NCBI GenBank assembly: GCA_021824055.1 | Contig: JAKALV010000079.1 | Location: 1-12,120 of the forward strand | DNA length: 12,120 nucleotides | Direction: 5' to 3' | Origin: Acidobacteriota bacterium | Lineage (GTDB): Bacteria > Acidobacteriota > Vicinamibacteria > Vicinamibacterales > SCN-69-37 | Shown: one piece after another, positions 1 through 5,396 of the stretch | Layout of the letters: the number at the start of each line of letters is the position of its first letter | Numbering within the stretch: the stretch's first letter is position 1 | The notes under the pieces: model-generated | The model's input: the letters and a program-made list of their open reading frames with translations, nothing else | Databases searched by the model: none | Told to the model about the DNA's origin: nothing | Made by a program: the position numbers and the translations under genes

Positions 1-502
1 GCGAGCCGGTTACCTCGAGCAGTTGTCGGCGCTGCGCGAGGCGATTCCGTCGATCGCGCTGTCCACCGACATGATCGTGGGTTTTCCCGGTGAGACGGAC
101 GAGGACTTCGAGCTCACGCTGGATCTCACGCGCCGGGCGCAGTATCACTCGATGTTCTCGTTCAAGTACTCGCCGCGTCCGAACACGCTCGCGTTGAAGC
201 GGCTGCCTGACGATGTGCCCGAAGGCGAGAAGACGAGGCGGATCGTGGCCCTGCAGGATCTGCAGCGGGAGATTCAGGGGCGTCTGTATGCGTCGATGGT
301 GGGCCAGGTTGAGGCGGTTCTGGTCGACGCGCGGTCACGGCGCCGCGACTGGGAGCTGGCAGGCCGGACGTCGGGAAATACGGTGGTGAACTTCGCCGGT
401 GACGCGTCGTTGGTGGGACAATTGGTGCCGGTTCGAATCACGGCGGCGGCGCCGAACAGTCTGCGAGGAGAGGCCATGGCCCCTGCGAATCATGTTGATT
501 GA
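1..502 (+). CDS. miaB: tRNA-2-methylthio-N6-dimethylallyladenosine synthase MiaB, C-terminal part (5' end outside window)
   Basis: The reading frame is open from base 2, so only about the last 166 residues of a roughly 440-residue protein are present. MiaB is a radical-SAM enzyme that adds a methylthio group to i6A37 next to the anticodon of certain tRNAs. Visible are the end of the radical-SAM barrel, with the family signature STDMIVGFPGETDEDF, then FSFKYSPRPNT, which is close to the MiaB 'YSPRPGT' segment, and a C-terminal TRAM-type RNA-binding region (GQVEAVLVDA through VRITAA). The Cys-rich Fe-S motifs lie off the left edge. Related methylthiotransferases (MtaB, RimO) share this layout, but the SPRPNT segment favours MiaB. 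The 3' end overlaps the next gene by 11 nt, suggesting co-translation. Confidence 0.9.
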   Translation, partial: RAGYLEQLSALREAIPSIALSTDMIVGFPGETDEDFELTLDLTRRAQYHSMFSFKYSPRPNTLALKRLPDDVPEGEKTRRIVALQDLQREIQGRLYASMVGQVEAVLVDARSRRRDWELAGRTSGNTVVNFAGDASLVGQLVPVRITAAAPNSLRGEAMAPANHVD

Positions 503-974
503 GATGGCGATCAAGGGCCTCATGATGGATCCGATCACGAACCTGCCGATCGTGATCCTGAAGGACACCGACGGCCAGCGCGTGCTGCCGATCTGGGTGG
601 GCGCGGTGGAAGCGAACGCGGTGGCCCTGCAGATCGAGAACGTCTCGCCGCCGCGGCCGCTGACGCACGATCTCGTGCGCGCCATTCTGACCGAGCTGGG
701 CGCCGAGCTCACCCGGGTGGTCATTCACGACCTCAGCGACAGCACGTTCTTCGCCTATCTCGAATTGCGCCACAACGGCGACACCACGCTGGTGGACGTC
801 CGGCCGAGCGATGCGCTGGCGCTGGCGCTTCGGGCCAAGGCGCCCGTGTTCGTCCATCCGCGCGTGCTCGAGCGCGCCTCCTCAACGGACATTTCGGCGG
901 AGGAAGCCGACCAGGACCGGCTGCAACGGTGGCTGGAGAGCCTGGATCCCGAGGATCTTGGGTACAAGATGTAG
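492..974 (+). CDS. Bifunctional nuclease (BFN/DUF151) family protein
   Basis: A 160-residue protein of the bifunctional-nuclease family (DUF151), whose plant members have reported RNase and DNase activity; the bacterial role is poorly defined. The opening, MLIEMAIKGLMMDP, is typical of bacterial members and supports the ATG at 492 over the longer upstream reading, which begins with an Arg/Trp-rich stretch unlike the family. An ATG at 504 is a possible alternative. Conserved blocks visible are LPIWVGAVEANAVALQ (residues 32-47), RPLTHDL (55-61) and DVRPSDALALALRAKAPVF (102-120). The acidic tail (SAEEADQDRLQRWLESLDPED) resembles the UVR-like C-terminal extension common in these proteins, though no full UVR motif is obvious. 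It overlaps miaB by 11 nt. An AGGAG at 466-470 is somewhat far upstream (21 nt), consistent with coupling to miaB translation. Confidence 0.85.
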   Translation: MLIEMAIKGLMMDPITNLPIVILKDTDGQRVLPIWVGAVEANAVALQIENVSPPRPLTHDLVRAILTELGAELTRVVIHDLSDSTFFAYLELRHNGDTTLVDVRPSDALALALRAKAPVFVHPRVLERASSTDISAEEADQDRLQRWLESLDPEDLGYKM

Positions 975-982
975 GGCTTTCC

Positions 983-1012
983 TTGACAACGCGCGAGGCC
1001 GGTCCCTAGAAT
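983..1012 (+). promoter_or_regulatory. Sigma70-type promoter for parAB
   Basis: A perfect TTGACA -35 box (983-988), an 18-bp spacer and a TAGAAT -10 box (1007-1012, 5 of 6 to TATAAT) lie in the 53-bp gap between the nuclease gene and parA. Transcription would start near 1019, leaving a leader of only about 9 nt before the parA GTG at 1028. The AAGG at 1019-1022 would then be the extreme 5' end of the mRNA. No operator-like repeat was convincing here. Confidence 0.75.
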
Positions 1013-1027
1013 GCCTGCAAGGCTGAC

Positions 1028-1783
1028 GTGATCATTTCCATCGCCAATCAGAAGGGCGGCGTCGGCAAAACGACCACCGCAATCAACCTCTCGGCCGCGC
1101 TCGCGCTGCGCGGCAAGCGTACGCTCCTCATCGATCTCGATCCGCAGGCCAACAGCACGATGTCGTACCTCGACATCACCACGCTGCAGCACTCCGTGTA
1201 CGACGCCATCCTGGATCCGAAGATCGTGTTCGCCGACATTATCCGGGCCACCGCGCAGCCGAACCTCTGGATCGCGCCGTCGCGCATCGCGCTGGCCAAA
1301 CTCGAAGGCCGGCTGGTGGGGGAGCTCGACGCGCACTTCAAACTGAAGGACCGGCTCGCCACGGTCAAAGGGCAGTACGACGCGGTGGTGATTGACTGCC
1401 CGCCGGCCCTCGGGCTGCTGACCGTCAATGCCTTGGTGGCGTCCACGCACCTCCTGATTCCCATCCAGTCGTCGTATTTCGCCCTCGAGGGCACTGACGA
1501 CCTGCTCGAGACGATCGAGAAGGTCCGGTCCCGCGCGAATCCCGACCTCAAGATCCTCGGCGTCGTCATCACGATGCACGACAAGCGCACGGCGCTGGCG
1601 CGCGACATCCGGTCGCAGATCGACAAAGTGTTTGGCAAGAAGGTCTTTAAAACTGTTATTACCAAGAGCGTCCGCCTGGAGGAAAGCCCGGCGTACAAGG
1701 AGTCCATCTTTGCGTTCGCCCCAGACTCATCCGGCGCGACGGAGTATTACCGGCTCTGCGAGGAGGTCATCGATCGTGTCTAA
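1028..1783 (+). CDS. parA: ParA/Soj-type chromosome-partitioning ATPase
   Basis: A 251-residue ParA/Soj ATPase, the usual length of chromosomal members without an N-terminal HTH domain. ParA binds DNA non-specifically in its ATP dimer form and, stimulated by ParB, moves ParB-parS complexes during segregation. Visible are the deviant Walker A KGGVGKTT (residues 9-16), the Walker A' segment LLIDLDPQ (33-40) and the Walker B region VVIDCPP (120-126). The GTG at 1028 is chosen because it gives the standard MIISIANQKGG opening and sits just after the promoter and a weak AAGG Shine-Dalgarno. The last 8 nt overlap parB. No rsmG/mnmG neighbours, common next to chromosomal parAB, are visible. A short stretch near 1641-1670 uses AT-rich codons unlike its surroundings. 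Confidence 0.93.
   Translation: MIISIANQKGGVGKTTTAINLSAALALRGKRTLLIDLDPQANSTMSYLDITTLQHSVYDAILDPKIVFADIIRATAQPNLWIAPSRIALAKLEGRLVGELDAHFKLKDRLATVKGQYDAVVIDCPPALGLLTVNALVASTHLLIPIQSSYFALEGTDDLLETIEKVRSRANPDLKILGVVITMHDKRTALARDIRSQIDKVFGKKVFKTVITKSVRLEESPAYKESIFAFAPDSSGATEYYRLCEEVIDRV
1761..1766 (+). promoter_or_regulatory. Shine-Dalgarno of parB (decides its start)
   Basis: AGGAGG, the strongest Shine-Dalgarno in the window, ends 9 nt before the GTG at 1776. It lies inside the parA coding region and fixes the parB start there, not at in-frame codons further upstream, which would add about 48 Arg/Ser-rich residues that do not resemble ParB. Confidence 0.8.
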
Positions 1784-2609
1784 ACGCGGATTGCCAGCCA
1801 CACTGAAGATGCGTCACGACTCGCACTACGTGGATGCGTTGACGACGCAAGGGGGCGCGCCTATTGGGCGGATGGTGCCGATCGAACAGGTGGATCCGAA
1901 CCCCGATCAGCCGCGCCAGGTCATGGGCGACCTGTCGGAGCTCATGGCGTCGATTGCCGAGAAGGGCGTGATCGAGCCATTGATCGTGCGCCAGCGCGGC
2001 AGCCGGTATCAGATCGTCGCCGGCGAGCGTCGATATCAGGCCTCCGTCCGCGTCGGGCTTCGGGAAGTCCCGGTCGTCATTCGTGAAGTTGATGACGACG
2101 AGATCATTGAGGTGGCGCTGGTCGAGAACATCCAGCGCAAGGACCTGAGCCCGTTTGAAGAGGCCGAGGCGCTTCAAAGCCTGGCGGACCGGTGCGGCTA
2201 CACCCACGAGGACATGGCCCGACGGCTGGGAAAGTCGCGCACGAGCGTGACGGAGTCCCTGGCGCTGGCAGGCATGCCTGACGAGGTCAGAAATCTTTGT
2301 CGGCTGGCCGACATTTCGTCTAAGTCGTTGCTTCTACAGATAGTTAGGAAGAACGACCCTCAGAAAATGGTCGCGTTCATCGAGCAGCTGACCAAGGACG
2401 GTGGCGTCCAGCCCGTCACACGAGAAAAGGCTCGCCGCGTCGCCGCCGTGCCCAAGCCAGGCCGGCCGAAAGCGTTCGTCTTCCAGTATCGACCGCCCAC
2501 CAAGACCTTCCAGTTGAACCTCCGATTCAAACGGTCGAATGTCGACAAGGCCGAGGTGATCGAAGCGCTCGAGGGCATCATTACCGAACTCCGCAACAGC
2601 AAGAACTGA
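1776..2609 (+). CDS. parB: ParB/Spo0J-type partition protein (CTPase clamp)
   Basis: A 277-residue ParB protein, a CTP-dependent DNA clamp that loads at parS sites and spreads. Box I, with DPNPDQPR (residues 40-47), follows a short N-terminal tail with the basic start SKRGLPATLK, where ParA-stimulating arginines usually lie. The CTP-binding GERR box is at 83-86 and the ENIQRKDLSP box at 117-126. The helix-turn-helix spans about 141-163 (YTHEDMARRLGKSRTSV), and a C-terminal dimerisation region ends the protein. The GTG start follows a strong AGGAGG and overlaps parA by 8 nt, so the two are one operon. Codons for about residues 171-200 (near 2285-2375) include AGA, CTA, ATA and AGG in close succession, unlike the rest. 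No good parS site was found in the window. Confidence 0.92.
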   Translation: MSKRGLPATLKMRHDSHYVDALTTQGGAPIGRMVPIEQVDPNPDQPRQVMGDLSELMASIAEKGVIEPLIVRQRGSRYQIVAGERRYQASVRVGLREVPVVIREVDDDEIIEVALVENIQRKDLSPFEEAEALQSLADRCGYTHEDMARRLGKSRTSVTESLALAGMPDEVRNLCRLADISSKSLLLQIVRKNDPQKMVAFIEQLTKDGGVQPVTREKARRVAAVPKPGRPKAFVFQYRPPTKTFQLNLRFKRSNVDKAEVIEALEGIITELRNSKN

Positions 2610-2668
2610 GGCCGCTGCGTCCCAGCCGCTGCATCTCGGGTAGGCAGTCCGGTGCGGTGTCGTGCATA

Positions 2669-2728
2669 GTTCAAGGTCCAACGTTCAACGTCACTCGTCG
2701 TCCTTCGGTCCGATTGGTCCTGGGGTCC
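2669..2728. repeat. Degenerate short tandem repeat tract (GTTCAAC heptamers and GGTCC cores)
   Basis: Three abutting heptamers, GTTCAAG, GTCCAAC and GTTCAAC, occupy 2669-2689. They are followed by GGTCC cores at 2707, 2716 and 2724, with a further GGTCC at 2675. The tract looks like a decayed low-complexity minisatellite in a non-coding region. No function can be read from it. Confidence 0.6.
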
Positions 2729-2958
2729 TCGATTCACATGACCGTGCAAGGCGGCGACGGCAGTTTGAAAAACGCTCCGGCTGCATAGGTATGCGGCGCT
2801 CTGAATAGCGCATAGCGGCGGTCGTCGAGGGCGCGTCGCGTGGGGGATGCAACGGCCCGCGGTTTGGCGAGACCAGCGAGAGGGGCGGCGAACGGCGAGA
2901 ATGCCGGGTGGCGGCACCGGAGGCCAAGAGGGGTGGCCGAGGCCGTGCCAAGCATATG

Positions 2959-2986
2959 AGTTAACATAACATATATTATCAGACGT
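2959..2986 (-). other. dif: Candidate dif site (XerC/XerD recombination site)
   Basis: On the minus strand the 28 bp read ACGTCTGATAA (XerC arm), TATATG (centre), TTATGTTAACT (XerD arm), the 11-6-11 layout of bacterial dif sites. The XerD arm agrees with the common TTATGTTAAMT pattern throughout. Against dif sequences recalled from memory it matches Bacillus subtilis at 22 of 28 positions (7/11, 5/6, 10/11) and Escherichia coli at 19 of 28 (10/11 in the XerD arm). The less conserved XerC arm carries the differences, as is usual. It lies in a gene-free, AT-rich island in otherwise GC-rich DNA, and the plus-strand skew is G>C just left of it and C>G just right. The window also encodes xerD. At dif, XerC and XerD resolve chromosome dimers under FtsK control. 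Confidence 0.75.
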
Positions 2987-3026
2987 TAGCTATCTATGGT
3001 TCAAACATGGCCTGTGGATGGTTTGT

Positions 3027-3050
3027 GCGGTCCGGCCGCCGGCCGGCCGC
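3027..3050 (+). promoter_or_regulatory. GC-only hairpin in the leader of lptFG
   Basis: GCGG (3027-3030) pairs with CCGC (3047-3050) and CCGGC (3032-3036) with GCCGG (3042-3046), giving nine G-C pairs, one bulged T (3031) and a 5-nt loop. It ends 30 nt before the chosen lptFG start and has no T-run after it, so it is not a standard terminator. It could affect translation or mRNA stability, or be a chance product of the GGCCGGCC repeats. Confidence 0.45.
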
Positions 3051-3080
3051 CCCAATCTGGTATCGTGGCTCCCGACCGGA

Positions 3081-5396
3081 ATGGGCACGCTCGACCGCTA
3101 CGTGATTCGCGAAACCGTCATGCCATTTCTCCTGGCGTTGACGGTCCTCACATTCCTCTTCGCCATCCAGCCGATGATGCTCCAGGCGCAGGACCTCCTG
3201 GCCAAAGGCGCGCCCCTCGGCACGGTCATCTACCTGATCGTTAACCTCCTGCCGCAGGCCCTCGGGGTGACCTTGCCGATGGCGTTCCTGATCGGCACCC
3301 TGATCGCGCTCGGCCGGCTGTCGGCGGACCGGGAAACTGTCGCCTTTCTGGCGTGCGGACTCAGCCTCTGGCGGATCCTTCGGCCCGTCCTCATCATGGC
3401 GACCCTGGTTGGCGCCGTCACCCTCTACGTGATGATCGAGGCGATCCCGGCCGGCAACCGCACCTTCATACAGGTCACGATGAACCTCCTGGCCGAGCGC
3501 TCGGCGCAGGAGATCAAGCCCGGCGTCTTCTACGAGGGCTTCCCCGGCAAGGTCCTCTACGTGGCCGCCGTTCGGCCGGACGGCATCTGGGAGCGCGTGA
3601 TGCTGGCCATCTCGCGCGATCAAGGCCTTCCCACACTTGTGCTGGCCAACGAAGGGCAACTCGTGATCGACCGCGCGGCCGGCCGGGTGGAGATCATCCT
3701 GAGCGGCGTCAGCCGCCGCATGCCCGGGGCCGAGCCGGGCGTCTACGATCAGACCGACGGGATCAAGGAAGAGAGCTACTACATCAATCCCCAGGACGTG
3801 TTCCCGAGGATCGAGATCGTCCCCGGGATCCGCGAGATGACGATCGCCGAGTTGCGGGTCGAAGAAGCCGACGAGATCCGCCGCGGCGTGCCGACGCATC
3901 CCGCCGTGATCTACATTCAGCAGAAGTTCTCGTTCCCCGTGGCCTGCCTGGTCATGGGCCTGCTCGGGGTGGCGCTGGGCGTGCACACGCGCAAGGACGG
4001 CAAGTTCGCCTCCTTCGCCCTCGGCCTGGCGCTGATCTTCGTGTACTACGGCCTGATGACGGTGTTCGAATCCCTGACCAAGAGCCAGCGCTTTCCGGCC
4101 CTCTGGGCCCGGTGGGTGCCGAACATCGTCCTTGGCCCCCTCGCGCTCGGCATCATCTGGTGGCGGTCGCGCAAGACCGAGCGCTCCCTCGCCCTCCGAT
4201 GGCCGGCCGCGCTGGCGGCCCGGCTCGGGCCCCTCGAGCCCGACGCGCCGCCGGCCGCGCCGCGACCTCACGTGAAGCCCGTCGTGGTGATCCGGCTCCC
4301 CGCGCTCGGCATGCCGCGGCCCCGGTTGATCGACCTCTACGTGATGCGCCAGTACATCCACGTGGTGTCGCTCGCGTTTGTGGCCCTGCTGGGCCTCTTC
4401 TACATCGGCACGCTCGTCGACCTGTCGGACAAGCTCTTCAAGTCCAACGTGTCGGTCGGGACGATGCTCGACTTTCTGTGGTATTCCACGCCGCAGTACA
4501 TCTACTACCTGATTCCCGTGGCGATCCTCGTCGCCGTGCTCGTGACGATCGGCTCGCTCAGCAAGACGAGCGAACTGACCGTGCTGCGCGCGTGCGGCGT
4601 GAGCCTCTATCGGCTCGCGGTGCCGCTGCTCGTGTTCGGGGTGCTGTGGAGCGGCGTGCTGTTCGTCCTCGAGGAATACGTGCTCGCGGCGGCCAACAAG
4701 AAGAAGACCGCCATCGAGAATGTGATCCGGGACCGCCCGGCCAACACCGTGGACATCACGAACCGCCACTGGCTCGTCGGTACCGGGGACCGGGTGTACT
4801 ACTACGGCGGCTACGATCCGCAGCGCCGGACGTTTGCCGGCCTGTCGGTGTACGAGATCACCCGGAATCCGTACCGCGTGTCGAGGCACACGTTCGTGGA
4901 GCGGGCCAGCGCCTCACGATCGGGATGGACCGGCGGTCCCGGGTGGACCCAGGCGTTTCCCGTGGGCGGCACGGCGCGCCGGGACAATTTCCGGACGAAG
5001 TCGCTGAAGCTCGATTCGGCGAAGTACTTCGACACCGAGCAGGCCGACGCGCAGGCCATGACCGTCGGCCAGTTGCGGCGCTACGTGACCCAGTTGAAGG
5101 TCAGCGGTCTCAGCGTGGGCGGCTATGAAGTGGACCTGCACCGCAAGATCGCATTTCCGCTGATGACGATCGTGATGACGCTGATCGCGCTGCCCTTCGG
5201 CGTCACCACCGGCCGGCGCGGCGCCCTGTACGGCATCGGCCTCGCGATCGCGCTCGCGTTCGCGTACCAGATCGCGTTTACGGCGTTTGGATTTCTCGGA
5301 CAGGCCGAGCTGCTACCGGCCGCCCTTGCGGCCTGGGCGCCGAACCTGCTGTTCCTGGCCGGGGCGCTCTACCTGCTGCTGACCGTTCGGACCTGA
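3081..5396 (+). CDS. lptF/lptG: Fused LptF-LptG-like lipopolysaccharide transport permease
   Basis: A 771-residue inner-membrane protein with two complete YjgP/YjgQ permease lobes; LptF and LptG are normally separate proteins of about 350-370 residues. In LptB2FGC they form the transmembrane part of the ABC exporter that passes lipopolysaccharide to the periplasmic bridge. Lobe 1 has membrane helices at about 14-34, 50-80, 100-122, 284-304, 309-331 and 344-363, with a periplasmic beta region between the third and fourth. Lobe 2 starts near 412 with about 425-445, 470-492, 511-535, 688-708, 713-738 and 750-770. Each lobe has the cytoplasmic coupling segment (LSADRETVAFLACGLS; LSKTSELTVLRACGVS). 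A Pro/Ala/Arg linker (about 364-410) joins them. The ATG at 3081 gives the family opening MGTLDRYVIRE; an ATG at 3018 would add 21 unlikely residues. The 3' 84 nt overlap the convergent PHP gene. Confidence 0.88.
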   Translation: MGTLDRYVIRETVMPFLLALTVLTFLFAIQPMMLQAQDLLAKGAPLGTVIYLIVNLLPQALGVTLPMAFLIGTLIALGRLSADRETVAFLACGLSLWRILRPVLIMATLVGAVTLYVMIEAIPAGNRTFIQVTMNLLAERSAQEIKPGVFYEGFPGKVLYVAAVRPDGIWERVMLAISRDQGLPTLVLANEGQLVIDRAAGRVEIILSGVSRRMPGAEPGVYDQTDGIKEESYYINPQDVFPRIEIVPGIREMTIAELRVEEADEIRRGVPTHPAVIYIQQKFSFPVACLVMGLLGVALGVHTRKDGKFASFALGLALIFVYYGLMTVFESLTKSQRFPALWARWVPNIVLGPLALGIIWWRSRKTERSLALRWPAALAARLGPLEPDAPPAAPRPHVKPVVVIRLPALGMPRPRLIDLYVMRQYIHVVSLAFVALLGLFYIGTLVDLSDKLFKSNVSVGTMLDFLWYSTPQYIYYLIPVAILVAVLVTIGSLSKTSELTVLRACGVSLYRLAVPLLVFGVLWSGVLFVLEEYVLAAANKKKTAIENVIRDRPANTVDITNRHWLVGTGDRVYYYGGYDPQRRTFAGLSVYEITRNPYRVSRHTFVERASASRSGWTGGPGWTQAFPVGGTARRDNFRTKSLKLDSAKYFDTEQADAQAMTVGQLRRYVTQLKVSGLSVGGYEVDLHRKIAFPLMTIVMTLIALPFGVTTGRRGALYGIGLAIALAFAYQIAFTAFGFLGQAELLPAALAAWAPNLLFLAGALYLLLTVRT

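Larger units (their letters stand above)
2610..3080. other. 471-bp intergenic region with repeat tract, foldbacks, G-rich stretch and dif-like site
   Basis: No coding sequence is credible here; frames on both strands give only short Arg/Pro-rich translations without family resemblance. In order it holds: a degenerate GGTCC/GTTCAAC tract (2669-2728); overlapping foldbacks at 2780-2814; a stretch strongly skewed to G on the plus strand (2821-2940, hand count 59 G to 30 C); an AT-rich island (about 2949-3006, roughly 29% GC by hand count) containing the dif-like site; and an all-GC hairpin (3027-3050) before lptFG. Promoter-like boxes inside the AT island overlap the dif-like site and could not be paired with a good -35, so no lptFG promoter is called. 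Confidence 0.7.

Noticed and set aside
2961..2996. Promoter for lptFG in the AT-rich island
   Set aside because: TATTAT and TATATT resemble -10 boxes but no acceptable -35 lies 16-18 bp upstream, and these bases are better explained as part of the dif-like site.
4262..4282. parS-like centre CTCACGTGAAG inside lptFG
   Set aside because: Only the CACGTG core and a few flanking bases fit the 16-bp parS pattern; other CACGTG hexamers in the window fit no better. Half-sites GTGAAACA (6473-6480) and GTTTCAC (11399-11406 area) lack the other half.
2994..4889. Long minus-strand open frame (631 codons) opposite lptFG
   Set aside because: It is His/Arg/Asp/Gly-rich with no family resemblance and lies antisense to a clear permease gene; it is a by-product of GC-rich codon use.
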